DNA of 64,000 nucleotides, taken from positions 1 through 64,000 of the forward strand of contig CAZNRX010000005.1 of NCBI GenBank assembly GCA_964575455.1, in the 5' to 3' direction. Made by a program: the position numbers and the translations under genes. This document shows, in pieces, positions 8,987 to 17,779 of this stretch. Positions within the stretch are counted from its first letter, which is position 1; the number at the start of each line of letters is the position of its first letter. Under the pieces are notes generated by a model. The model ran no database searches and was not told the origin of the DNA. It worked only from the letters and a program-made list of their open reading frames with translations. Origin of the DNA: SKLM01 sp964575455 (GTDB lineage Bacteria; Chloroflexota; Anaerolineae; B4-G1).

Positions 8987-9838
8987 ATGAGCGAAGCAGT
9001 GGATAAGGAGAGCGCCATGGAGATGTACGATGAGAACGGCATCATCACGCCGGAGTACTATGAGCATGAGCTGCGCAGACTCCAGACGGAGCTGATTAAG
9101 CTGCAATACTGGGTCAGGGATCAAGGCCTCAGGGTCATCGTCCTGTTCGAGGGGCGCGACGCGGCAGGCAAGACAGAAGTGATCGGGCGCCTCACACAGC
9201 GTCTCAACCCACGCCTGGCGCGATCTGTGGCTCTGAGTAAGCCCAGCGACAGGGATAGTCGACAGTGGTACTTCCAGCGCTACGTTAAGCACTTTCCCGC
9301 GAAAGGGGAGTTGGTCTTCTTCAACCGCAGCTGGTACAACCGTGCTGGCGTCGAGTGGGTGATGGACTTCTGCACCGAGGAGGAACACCGTCACTTCCTG
9401 AATGAGTGCCCCGAGTTTGAGCGTATGCTGGTGCGCGAGGGGTTCACGCTGATCAAGTACTGGCTCTCGGTGAGCGCTGAGGAACAGGAGCGTCGCTTCC
9501 AGGCCTGGATGCAGGATCCGAGGACGCGATGGCGGTTCACCCCCATCGATCGGGAGGCCCGAAAGCGCTGGGTGCAGTATTCCAAGGCCAAGGACGCCAT
9601 GATGGCCCATACAAACATCGACGAGGCCCCCTGGTACGTCATTGAAGCTGACGTGCGACAGCACGCGCAGCTGAACATTATGGCCCACATGCTGAACCTG
9701 ATACCCTACAAGGACCTGACGCCCGAGCGAGAGGAGCTGCCGCCACGCGAACGGGAGGATACAGGCTACGTGCGTCCTCCCATGAGCGAGCAGAACTTCG
9801 TGCCGCAGGTCTACGGCGGGGAGCGTGCGACAGGGTGA
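8987..9838 (+). CDS. PPK2 paralogue with altered Walker A and Walker B
   Basis: A 283-residue tandem paralogue of the preceding PPK2, similar along its whole length. Walker A reads GRDAAGKTE instead of GRDAAGKGG. The Walker B Asp is replaced by Asn (FFNRSWYNR near residue 110, codon AAC), while the neighbouring YFQRYVKHFP lid and WYNRAGVEW are retained. In the PPK2 family that Asp helps bind metal and is needed for activity, so this copy may be weak, altered in substrate, or a partner subunit. The retained reading frame and conservation argue against a decaying gene. A later ATG at 9017 is an alternative start. Confidence 0.85.
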   Translation: MSEAVDKESAMEMYDENGIITPEYYEHELRRLQTELIKLQYWVRDQGLRVIVLFEGRDAAGKTEVIGRLTQRLNPRLARSVALSKPSDRDSRQWYFQRYVKHFPAKGELVFFNRSWYNRAGVEWVMDFCTEEEHRHFLNECPEFERMLVREGFTLIKYWLSVSAEEQERRFQAWMQDPRTRWRFTPIDREARKRWVQYSKAKDAMMAHTNIDEAPWYVIEADVRQHAQLNIMAHMLNLIPYKDLTPEREELPPREREDTGYVRPPMSEQNFVPQVYGGERATG

Positions 9839-9945
9839 CAAGGAGATGAAGGGACAGGTACAATCTGCCCTGGATCTGGTGATCCAGGCCGAGCAGATTG
9901 GATATACGTTGGGGAAAGCGGTGCAGGGTGACAGGGTAACAAACA

Positions 9946-12090
9946 ATGGGGAAGAAGGATAAGAAGAAGAGCAAGAAACAGAGTGATGTCATTGATTTGA
10001 GGGACCCTAGCCTCTATGTCAACCGTGAGCTGAGCTTTCTACGGTTCAATCACAGGGTGCTGGAAGAGGCGCTGGATACGGGGCATCCGTTGCTGGAGCG
10101 GATCAAGTTCCTCTCCATTGTCGCCAGCAATCTGGACGAGTTCTTCATGGTTCGCGTCTCTGGGCTGCGTCGACAGCTGGCGGCCGGAGCGCTGAAGGCG
10201 CCGCCTGATGGCATGACGCCGGCTGAGCAGTTGGCCGCCATCCGTCGCCAACTGCTGCCACAGCTGGCTCAGCAGTACGAGTGCTGGCACGAGGACCTGC
10301 TGCCGAAGCTCCGCAAGGCCGGCGTCGAGATCCTGCGTTACGAGGACCTCAAGCGTAAGCAGTGCAAGCTGATGCGATCCTATTTCAAGGAGGAGATCTT
10401 TCCCGCTCTCACGCCGCTGGCCTTCGACCCGGGACATCCATTCCCCCTCATCTCGAACCTCAGCATCAATTTGGCTGTGGTCGTCAACGACGCTCGACAT
10501 GGTCGGCGATTCGCCCGGTTGAAGGTACCAAACACCTTCCCCCGGTTGCTGCGCATCCCCAGCGAGGAGGCGGCCGACGAGTATCAAAGCCTGGGACTTG
10601 CCCAGGCGATGTCCAACAACTTTGTCTGGCTGGAGGAGGTCGTATCTGCTAATCTGGATATGCTCTTCCCTGGCGTGGAGGTCGTGGCTGCCTATCCGTT
10701 CCGTGTCACGCGGGATGCCGATCCCGAGATCGAGGAGGACGAGGCCTCGGACCTGCTGGTCGCTATCGAGGAGAGCGTTCGGAAGCGCCACTTCGGCTCG
10801 GCGGTGCGGTTGGAGATCGACGAGACGATGCCGGATCAGGTTCGAGACATCCTGATCTCCAACCTCGGTCTGGCTCCGTATCAGGTCTACACCGTGGATG
10901 GCCCCCTTGGCCTGGCCGACGTGATGGAGATGACGGACGTCAACCGCCCCGATTTGAAGGACAAGCCCTTCCACCCATCGGTACCTCCTCAGTTGTCGAC
11001 CGAGGAGAGCATTTTCTCCGTCATCCGCCGTCACAACATGCTGGTCTACCATCCCTACGACAGCTTCGATCCGGTGGTGAGGTTTGTCCGCGAAGCGGCG
11101 CGTGACCCGGAGGTGCTGGCCATCAAGCAGACGCTCTATCGCGTGGGGCCGAACTCGCCCATCGTAGCTGCCTTGATGGATGCTCGCGAGAACGGGAAGC
11201 AGGTAGCCGTGCTGGTGGAGCTGAAGGCCCGCTTCGATGAGGAGAACAACATCGTCTGGGCTCGGTCGTTGGAGGAGGCGGGCGTCCACGTGGTCTATGG
11301 CCTGGTGGGGCTGAAGACGCACGCCAAGATCTGCCTGGTGGTGCGTCACGAGCGCGACGTCATTCGTCGCTACGTCCATATGGCCACGGGCAACTACAAC
11401 GACGTGACCGCCCGCGTCTACGCCGACCTGGGCTATTTCACCTGTGACCCGGATATGGGCGCCGATCTTTCTGACCTCTTCAACGCCCTGACCGGCTATT
11501 CGCGGAAGGATGATTACCGCAAGCTTCTGGTCGCGCCGGGAAAGATGCAGGAACAGATCATCGCCCGCATCGACCGCGAGATTGAGCAGCATGAGGAGCA
11601 TGGGGATGGTTACATAGCCCTCAAGATGAACTCCTTGGTTGACAAGTACTGCATCAGGGCGCTTTACCGCGCTTCGCAGGCCGGGGTGAAGGTGGATCTA
11701 CAGCCGCGAGGCATCTGCTGCCTGCGCCCGGGCGTGCCGGGCGTGAGCGACAATATCGAGGTGACGTCCATCGTTGGGCGTTTTCTCGAGCACGCCCGTA
11801 TCTACTACTTCCGCAATGGAGGCGACGAGGAGATCCTGACCGGCAGCGCCGACCTGATGCCGCGCAACCTCTACCGCCGCGTCGAGACGCTCTTTCCGGT
11901 GGAGGATCCCGCCCTGAAGACCGCGCTGCGGGATCAAATCCTCAACGTCCATCTGAAGGACAATGTGAAAGCCCGCCGCATGCTGCCCGACGGCGGCTAT
12001 GAGTGGGTGAAGCCCCAGGACGACGAGCCGAAGATCAACTCGCAGCTGTGGCTGATCAAGCACCGAGGCGTCTGGCACGGCGAGGAGTAG
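9946..12090 (+). CDS. ppk1: Polyphosphate kinase 1 (PPK1)
   Basis: Full-length 714-residue PPK1, which polymerises the gamma phosphate of ATP into polyphosphate. Seen in order: a Lys-rich N-terminus; the N-domain motif VNRELSFLRFNHRVLEEA (about 25); VASNLDEFFMVRV (about 62); the catalytic His in LKTHAKICLVV (about 459); HMATGNYND (about 481); and a C-terminal phospholipase D-like domain ending near residue 690. The phospho-acceptor His motif is intact. It lies 108 bases after the second PPK2, inside the same strand block. Normal length and motifs make the call secure. Confidence 0.95.
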   Translation: MGKKDKKKSKKQSDVIDLRDPSLYVNRELSFLRFNHRVLEEALDTGHPLLERIKFLSIVASNLDEFFMVRVSGLRRQLAAGALKAPPDGMTPAEQLAAIRRQLLPQLAQQYECWHEDLLPKLRKAGVEILRYEDLKRKQCKLMRSYFKEEIFPALTPLAFDPGHPFPLISNLSINLAVVVNDARHGRRFARLKVPNTFPRLLRIPSEEAADEYQSLGLAQAMSNNFVWLEEVVSANLDMLFPGVEVVAAYPFRVTRDADPEIEEDEASDLLVAIEESVRKRHFGSAVRLEIDETMPDQVRDILISNLGLAPYQVYTVDGPLGLADVMEMTDVNRPDLKDKPFHPSVPPQLSTEESIFSVIRRHNMLVYHPYDSFDPVVRFVREAARDPEVLAIKQTLYRVGPNSPIVAALMDARENGKQVAVLVELKARFDEENNIVWARSLEEAGVHVVYGLVGLKTHAKICLVVRHERDVIRRYVHMATGNYNDVTARVYADLGYFTCDPDMGADLSDLFNALTGYSRKDDYRKLLVAPGKMQEQIIARIDREIEQHEEHGDGYIALKMNSLVDKYCIRALYRASQAGVKVDLQPRGICCLRPGVPGVSDNIEVTSIVGRFLEHARIYYFRNGGDEEILTGSADLMPRNLYRRVETLFPVEDPALKTALRDQILNVHLKDNVKARRMLPDGGYEWVKPQDDEPKINSQLWLIKHRGVWHGEE

Positions 12091-12098
12091 AGTAACCT

Positions 12099-13478
12099 TT
12101 GAGGATAGCGTTGATCGGCGACGTGCACGCCAACCTGCCGGCCCTGGAAGCTGTGCTCGACCAGGCGCATGAGCAGGAGGTCGAGGCGATCTGGAACGTC
12201 GGCGATTTCGTCGGCTATGGCTCTTTTCCTAACCAGGTGATCGAGCGCCTTAGAGACGAAGAAGTGGTCAGCATCGCGGGCAACTACGACCTCAAGGTGT
12301 TGAAGTTCAAGAAGAAACGCAAGAAGTGGCGGAGGAAGAAGCAGTCGCAGAAGTTCCTGGCCTTCCAGTGGACGCGTGACGTCCTCGTCAAGAAGAACCG
12401 CAAGTACCTCGGCTCGCTCCCCGAGGAGAGGGAGCTCCAGATTCAGGGTCTGCGTATCCTTCTGACGCACGGCAGCCCGGCTTCAGAGAAGGAGCATCTC
12501 ACCCCCGATACCCCGGAGGAGCGGCTGCGCGAGCTGGCCTCGATGGTCGAGGCCGATGTGGTGATCTGTGGTCACTCGCATCTGCCCTTCGCGCGGCACG
12601 TGAATGGTGTGCATTTCATCAATACCGGCAGCGTGGGCCGGCCCGACGACAGCGACCCACGTGCCTGCTACGCTGTGCTGCAGGTCGGGCACGCCTCAGG
12701 TCGGGACGTCCAGGTGCGCCACCACCGTGTGGCGTACGACGTGGGGAGCGCGGTCGCCGCCATTCGTGGACGTGGGTTACCAGAATCGTTTGCCCAGATG
12801 ATGATCCAGGGCCGCGCTCTGGACGACGTGATGGAGAGAGCCCAGGCGTGGGATACGCCTGTTCCAGGCGGACTTCCGTGGGAAGGAGTGGAGGTGGAAC
12901 GGCGCTTGGAGGCTGTGCTGCAGCTGGCGGAGAGCTATGATTACGAGGAGGAGCATACCCGTCACGTGACGGAGCTGTCCCTGCGTCTGTTCGACGAACT
13001 GCAGCCGCTGCATCGGCTGAGCGCGGAGGAGCGCTTCTGGCTGCGCTGTGGCGCCCTGTTGCACGACATCGGTTGGATCGAGGGGCAGAAGGGGCATCAC
13101 AAGACGTCCCGCGATCTTATCCTGGACGCGTCGGAGCTGCCGTTTGATGAGCGGGAGCGGCTCATCGTGGCCTCCATCGCCCGCTACCACCGTCGGGCGC
13201 TCCCCAAGGACAAACACGATCACTTCGCCGCGCTGTCGCCGGTGGATCAGTACCACGTGATCGTTCTGGCAGCGCTTCTGCGGGTGGCCGACGGCCTTGA
13301 TCGTACCCATCGTAACGTCGTCGAGGATCTCTCCTGTGATATCTCGCATCGACAGATCGCTGTGTGCTGCGATGTGCGCATGTACCCCATACCAGAGCGG
13401 GAGAAGGCGCTGCACAAGGGGGACTTGCTGGAGCGTGCCTTCGAGCGGGAGCTGCTGATCGAGTGGCAGTTGGTCTGA
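12099..13478 (+). CDS. Calcineurin-like phosphoesterase fused to a Ppx-type HD domain
   Basis: A 459-residue two-domain hydrolase. The N-terminal half is a metallophosphoesterase of the YfcE/ApaH-like fold: GDVHANLPALE (about 8), VGDFVGYG, GNYD, LTHGSP and CGHSH follow in the expected order. The C-terminal half from about 270 is an HD domain like that at the end of Ppx exopolyphosphatases, with an intact LLHDIG pair near 320 and GHHKTSRD. This HD is related to the degenerate HD in the CHAD fusion heading the operon. TTG is used as start, eight bases after the ppk1 stop, so the genes are coupled. A role in hydrolysing a polyphosphate-linked or nucleotide substrate is inferred. Confidence 0.8.
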   Translation: MRIALIGDVHANLPALEAVLDQAHEQEVEAIWNVGDFVGYGSFPNQVIERLRDEEVVSIAGNYDLKVLKFKKKRKKWRRKKQSQKFLAFQWTRDVLVKKNRKYLGSLPEERELQIQGLRILLTHGSPASEKEHLTPDTPEERLRELASMVEADVVICGHSHLPFARHVNGVHFINTGSVGRPDDSDPRACYAVLQVGHASGRDVQVRHHRVAYDVGSAVAAIRGRGLPESFAQMMIQGRALDDVMERAQAWDTPVPGGLPWEGVEVERRLEAVLQLAESYDYEEEHTRHVTELSLRLFDELQPLHRLSAEERFWLRCGALLHDIGWIEGQKGHHKTSRDLILDASELPFDERERLIVASIARYHRRALPKDKHDHFAALSPVDQYHVIVLAALLRVADGLDRTHRNVVEDLSCDISHRQIAVCCDVRMYPIPEREKALHKGDLLERAFERELLIEWQLV

Positions 13479-13525
13479 CGGCAGGCGGCGGATTGCAGAT
13501 CCGCTAGGAGCAGGAGGTGGTTACG

Positions 13526-14884
13526 TTGCTTATTCGAGGCGGCACGCTGGTGACCTCTCAAGGTCCGCTGGAAGCGGACCTCCTGGTGCAGGGGGAGCGC
13601 ATCAAGGCGCTTGGCCATGGGCTCCCAGAACCCCATGGCGGGCAGGTCATAGACGCCGAGGGCTGCTACGTCCTGCCCGGCGTCATCGATGCGCACACGC
13701 ATATCAAGCTCGACACCGGCGTCTACCAGACGCACGATGATTGGTTCATCGGCACGCGAGCGGCGGCCTGTGGCGGCGTCACCACGGTGGTCGACTTTGC
13801 CACCCAGTTTCCTGGTCAGACATTGGCTGAAGCGGTTGAGGCTCGCTTGGAGGAGGCCCGCCATGCAGCCATTGACTACGCCCTGCACGCCATGGTCACG
13901 GATCTTCCCCCCGGTCGGGAGGATGAGATCGCCGATCTGGTGGCGCTGGGTACGCCTAGCGCCAAGCTCTACACGACCTACCGGCCCAATTACTACGCTG
14001 ACGATGCGAAGATCTTGCGGTTGATGAGGGCTTGCGCTGACCATGCCGTCCTCCCCCTGGTTCACTGCGAGAACGATGACTTGGTCACCAGCCGGACTGA
14101 AGCGCTGGTTGCGGCCGGAGAGACGATCTGGCGGCATCACGGGGCGTCTCGCCCCGCGCTCGCCGAGCAGGAGGCGGTTCAGCGGATGCTCTTCCTGGCC
14201 GAAGCGGCAGGGTCCCCAGTGCATATCTGCCACTGTTCCACGGCGCGCTCCGTGTCTCTGGTCGCCGAAGCTGTGGATGCTGGTCAGCTCGCGACGTGCG
14301 AGACGTGTCCGCAGTATCTGCTTCTGGACAGGTTGGTCTACGAAGGGCCTGAGCCCTGGCGCTACATCCTTCAGCCGCCGCTGCGAGATCCAGAGGAGCC
14401 CGAACGGCTCTGGAGGTTGGTTGAAGCTGGGTTGGTGGACTTGATCGCCACGGACCACTGTGACTACACCAAGGCTCAGAAGCTGGCTTTGAATGACTTC
14501 ACCGAGACGCCGGGTGGGCTCCCTGGGATGGAGACGTTGCTTCCCTTGATGTTCACCTACGGTGTCGCTGACGGCCGTTTGACGCTTTCGCGCATGAGCA
14601 AGCTTCTCTCCGCCAATCCGGCGCGGCTGTGGGGCCTGTGGCCGAAGAAGGGCGCGCTCCAGCCTGGTTCGGACGCCGATATTGTGGTCTATGATCCGGC
14701 CCCGACGGGCCAGATCAGCGCTGAGAATCTCCATCACCTCGCCGGCTACACGCCCTACGAGGGTATGGACGTGCGCGGGCAGGTGAAGGCGACCATCTCT
14801 CGGGGCCAGGTCGTCTACCGCGAGGGTCGCTTCGTCGGGCTCGAGGGGCGGGGAGAGTTCGTGAAGCGCCGGCCTTTGGCGTGA
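13526..14884 (+). CDS. Dihydropyrimidinase/D-hydantoinase-family cyclic amidohydrolase
   Basis: Cytosolic zinc amidohydrolase of about 452 residues that opens cyclic amides such as dihydropyrimidines, hydantoins or allantoin. The metal site shows DAHTHIKLD (about 54), a bridging carbamylated Lys in SAKLYTTYR (about 148), HCEND, HICHCST and IATDHCDYT. I place the start at TTG 13526 because AGGAGG (512-517 of this kilobase) would overlap the GTG at 13517. It is 47 bases after the polyphosphate block but fits the purine/pyrimidine genes that follow. Hydantoinases (HyuA) are linked with YgfK in other bacteria. Confidence 0.8.
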   Translation: MLIRGGTLVTSQGPLEADLLVQGERIKALGHGLPEPHGGQVIDAEGCYVLPGVIDAHTHIKLDTGVYQTHDDWFIGTRAAACGGVTTVVDFATQFPGQTLAEAVEARLEEARHAAIDYALHAMVTDLPPGREDEIADLVALGTPSAKLYTTYRPNYYADDAKILRLMRACADHAVLPLVHCENDDLVTSRTEALVAAGETIWRHHGASRPALAEQEAVQRMLFLAEAAGSPVHICHCSTARSVSLVAEAVDAGQLATCETCPQYLLLDRLVYEGPEPWRYILQPPLRDPEEPERLWRLVEAGLVDLIATDHCDYTKAQKLALNDFTETPGGLPGMETLLPLMFTYGVADGRLTLSRMSKLLSANPARLWGLWPKKGALQPGSDADIVVYDPAPTGQISAENLHHLAGYTPYEGMDVRGQVKATISRGQVVYREGRFVGLEGRGEFVKRRPLA

Positions 14885-15282
14885 CGGTGGCGTGACGTTT
14901 GTCATAGGGCGGGGGCTTGACGCTTGTCATTAGGATGGGACATCGGCCGCTGAGGTGACGGGTAGGCTGGCCCAGGGTGGGGGGGGCAATCGCGGTACCC
15001 TTAAGCTCAGACGCGTCACAGTTACAGCGAATGATGCTGTGGGGTCTCCGGGTGACCCAGGCGGAAGCGTCTCTCTCCCTCTTGTGGTCAGAGTGTTTCA
15101 ATAGTGTCCCGCTTCTCCCCGCTTCCCGTCCATCCATCTCACGTTGTGTCATCTGAAGGACATGCTATACTTGCACGTAGGCGTATCATTGGAAGCTGAT
15201 CGTCCCCACGATGATTATTGGCGTCGGATTGCGAATCTGACTGGAGCTTCGTGGGGTGCGTATCTGGTAAGGAGGGTTTCCT
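14885..15282 (+). other. Intergenic leader region before adenine deaminase
   Basis: No gene is supported in this 398-base gap. It contains a G-rich run near 14978-14988, a promoter at 15144-15171, and a transcribed leader with an 8-bp inverted repeat CCCCACGA (15204-15211) / TCGTGGGG (15249-15256). A direct repeat GCGTATC occurs at 15181 and 15258. The conserved core of the purine riboswitch is not visible, so the hairpin is of unknown role. Confidence 0.4.
15144..15171 (+). promoter_or_regulatory. Promoter of adenine deaminase gene
   Basis: TTGTGT (15144-15149) and TATACT (15166-15171) are separated by 16 bases, and the -10 is a five-of-six match. Transcription would start near 15178 and give a leader of about 105 bases before the GTG start at 15283. 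Confidence 0.6.
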
Positions 15283-17022
15283 GTGGAGCTAAATCGCTTT
15301 CTCCCCATCGCCCGTGGCGACGAACCTGCTGACCTTCTGCTTCGCAACGGACTGGTCATCAACGTTTTCACCGGTGAGACCGTCGAAGCTGACGTTGCCA
15401 TTGCCGGGGACACCGTCGTCGGTGTCGGCCAGACGTACGACGCTGAGCGAGAGATCGATCTTGAAGGGCGCTATGTCTGCCCGGGACTCATCGATGCCCA
15501 CGTCCACGTCGAATCCTCGATGGTTACGCCGCCTGAGTTCGCCCGAGCTGTGCTTCCTCGCGGCACTACGACTGTCGTCACTGATCCCCATGAGATTGCC
15601 AACGTCGCCGGCGCCAATGGGATTCGCTACATGCTGAGCGTGTCCGAGGGACTGCCCCTGACGGTCTTGGTGAATCTCCCGTCTTGCGTCCCGGCCACAG
15701 AGATGGCCACCGCGGGGGCGGAGCTGACCGCTGATGATCTGATCGGCCTCGCGGATCTGCCTCGCGTGGTTGGTCTGGCCGAGTTCATGAATGTACCGGG
15801 ATTGGTGCTGGGAGATCCAGAGGCATTGGCGAAGATCGAGGCTTTTCAGGAGAAGCTCATCGACGGTCATTCACCTGGCCTGAGCGGTAAGTGGCTTCAG
15901 GCGTATGTCGGCGCTGGCCCTGGGTCCGATCACGAGTGCACCACGCCTGAGGAGATGACGGAGAAGCTGCGGCTGGGCATGCGTGTCTTCCTCCGAGAGG
16001 CCACGGGTGCCAAGAACCTGCGTGACCTGCTGCCAGCCATCACTCAGGACAACAGCCGCCGCTGTGGCTTCTGCACCGACGACCGTCATCCGAGCGATCT
16101 CCTGGATGAGGGCCACATCGACTACATGCTCCGCGTGGCCGTTGCAGAGGGCCTCGACCCCATCACCGTGATCCGCATGGCGACGATCAACGCCGCGGAG
16201 TGGTTCCGCCTGTGGGATCGCGGCGCTATCACCCCCGGTAGGCGGGCGGATGTGGTGATCTTCTCCGATCTGCACGATTTTCACGCTGAGATGGTCATCG
16301 CTGGTGGTCAACTGGTGGCGCGGCAGGGTGAACCGGTGGGCCAGTGGCCGGAACCCAGCCTGGACGTCGCTGCGCTCACGGCTGCCGTGCGCGGCACGGT
16401 CAATGTCGATTGGGATGAACTGGACTTCACCATTTGGGCTCCCGATTCCGATGAGGAGCGTGTGGATGCGCGAGTGATTGGTCTGGTGCCTGATCAGATC
16501 GTCACACGACATCTCGTGAAACAGATGCCGGTGACTGCCGGTCAGGTTGTCGCCGACGTCGAGCGCGATATCTTGAAGCTGGCTGTCGTCGAGCGGCACC
16601 GGGGTACCGGCAACGTAGGCTTGGGCTTCGTACACGGTTTAGGGCTGAAGCGAGGCGCGCTGGCCGGGAGCGTCGGTCACGATGCTCACAATCTGACGGT
16701 AGCTGGATGCGACGATGGTTCGATGATGACTGCTGCCCGCGGCGTCGGTGAGCTCGGTGGTGGGCTGGTTGCCGCTGTCGATGATCACGTGCTTGCTCAG
16801 GTGCCGCTGCCTATCGGGGGCTTGATGTCCGATCAGTCGTTGGAAACCGTCCGAGGTCAGATGGACGAGCTGATGGAGGCAGCCCAAGGCCTGGGGTCGA
16901 CGCTGCACGACCCCTTGATGACCCTTGGCTTCCTGGCTCTGGAGGTGATACCCTCTCTGAAGCTCACGGATCAGGGTCTGGTGGACGTGGAACAGTTCAG
17001 TTTCGTGTCCCTTTTTCCCTAG
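15283..17022 (+). CDS. ade: Adenine deaminase
   Basis: A 579-residue enzyme of the bacterial adenine deaminase family (adenine to hypoxanthine and ammonia), part of the amidohydrolase superfamily. Visible motifs: DAHVHVESSM (about 66) for two metal ligands, TDPHEIANV, GLAEFMNVPG, the CTDDRHPSDLL segment near residue 266 with the catalytic Asp/His pair, and a C-terminal NLTVAG/GGGLV region typical of this family. The GTG start follows AAGGAGG. It sits between a hydantoinase and a nucleoside transporter, consistent with purine salvage or breakdown. Length is normal. Confidence 0.9.
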   Translation: MELNRFLPIARGDEPADLLLRNGLVINVFTGETVEADVAIAGDTVVGVGQTYDAEREIDLEGRYVCPGLIDAHVHVESSMVTPPEFARAVLPRGTTTVVTDPHEIANVAGANGIRYMLSVSEGLPLTVLVNLPSCVPATEMATAGAELTADDLIGLADLPRVVGLAEFMNVPGLVLGDPEALAKIEAFQEKLIDGHSPGLSGKWLQAYVGAGPGSDHECTTPEEMTEKLRLGMRVFLREATGAKNLRDLLPAITQDNSRRCGFCTDDRHPSDLLDEGHIDYMLRVAVAEGLDPITVIRMATINAAEWFRLWDRGAITPGRRADVVIFSDLHDFHAEMVIAGGQLVARQGEPVGQWPEPSLDVAALTAAVRGTVNVDWDELDFTIWAPDSDEERVDARVIGLVPDQIVTRHLVKQMPVTAGQVVADVERDILKLAVVERHRGTGNVGLGFVHGLGLKRGALAGSVGHDAHNLTVAGCDDGSMMTAARGVGELGGGLVAAVDDHVLAQVPLPIGGLMSDQSLETVRGQMDELMEAAQGLGSTLHDPLMTLGFLALEVIPSLKLTDQGLVDVEQFSFVSLFP

Positions 17023-17024
17023 GA

Positions 17025-17489
17025 GGCGCTACGACGAGCGGAGCTGACGCCGCTTTACTTCCCTTCCCTCCAACTGCTGCTCCTGCGACGAGAACGCCCA
17101 GTCCGACGCCTATCGTTGTGACGGAAGCGAGGGTGATCTACCACAAAGGATTCGACTAGGGGGGCGTCGGTGTCTATCAGCCGGAAGCGCTTCCTTGGCT
17201 TGATATGCTCGTCCAATTAGCAGGGGATCCCCCGACCTGGCATGGCCCTGAGAGGGAGCCGGGCGATGGGATCGAGGTTGTGCCGCTGCCGGCGGGGTAT
17301 CATTGGGAAGCCACCGGGGGCTTTGAGGCCCTGCCGAATGGTGAGGCATGGTGGGCTGAGTCGAGCCTGGTAGGGACTGCATGCTTGATCGGCCCTGGAG
17401 GGACTGTGTTGGTGGAGGTGCCACTTCAAATAGCTTTCCGCAGCGAGGGCGGGGATCTGGAACCTGGCCCGGAGCCGACGCCCACCTGA
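17025..17489 (+). pseudogene. Remnant of a secreted/lipoprotein gene with an in-frame TAG
   Basis: A single reading frame runs from the adenine deaminase stop to 17489, broken once by TAG at 17157-17159. Upstream of the stop it encodes a Thr/Pro-rich linker (TRTPSPTPIVV) of the kind found after the lipobox in Chloroflexota lipoproteins, then ARVIYHKGFD. After the stop the same frame continues with GGVGVYQPEALPWLD and an Ig-like stretch ending in PGPEPTPT. No start codon with a signal peptide remains, and the 5' end abuts the previous gene. I read it as a 5'-deleted, nonsense-bearing relic. A 94-residue product from ATG 17205 is possible but has no good ribosome site. Confidence 0.5.
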
Positions 17490-17528
17490 CCCTGCTGAAT
17501 CAGGGCGCCGTCGGCGCCTTTGGTAGCG

Positions 17529-17765
17529 ATGAGCGATCAGGATCATGCCTCAGGGCCCTCAAATCCCCGTGCCCAGCACCGCCGTGAGCAGCGCCGGCTC
17601 TTCTGGGTGGTTGCCGGTTTCCTGGTCGTGGGCGGCGGAGCTGCCATCGCACTGGCCTATGGCACTCGGGCTGTTGTGCTGGGCGCGGCCTGTCTGCTGG
17701 CTGGCGCCGCGATTCTGGCGATTCTGTGGGGGATGCTCTTGCTGATCGAACGTTGGGTGGAGTAG
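17529..17765 (+). CDS. Small two-helix membrane protein, unknown function
   Basis: A 78-residue protein starting MSDQDHASG, with a charged, probably cytosolic N-terminus (RAQHRREQRR), one transmembrane helix FWVVAGFLVVGGGAAIAL, a short RA turn, and a second helix of about 22 hydrophobic residues ending in LIERWVE. Upstream in-frame TTG 17520 is an alternative start. No family is recognised. It ends 15 bases before the Nif3-like gene and may be co-transcribed with it. The Shine-Dalgarno site is weak, so expression is less certain than for its neighbours. Confidence 0.5.
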   Translation: MSDQDHASGPSNPRAQHRREQRRLFWVVAGFLVVGGGAAIALAYGTRAVVLGAACLLAGAAILAILWGMLLLIERWVE

Positions 17766-17779
17766 AACGAGGAGCTTGA

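Noticed and set aside
10039..11601. Minus-strand open frame of 520 codons opposite ppk1
   Set aside because: Shadow frame; ppk1 motifs on the plus strand are complete.
13247..14905. Minus-strand open frame of 552 codons opposite the hydantoinase
   Set aside because: Low-complexity translation, no start signal, fully covered by real coding sequence on the plus strand.
15180..15282. Purine riboswitch before adenine deaminase
   Set aside because: A hairpin is present, but none of the conserved junction sequences of the purine class are visible.
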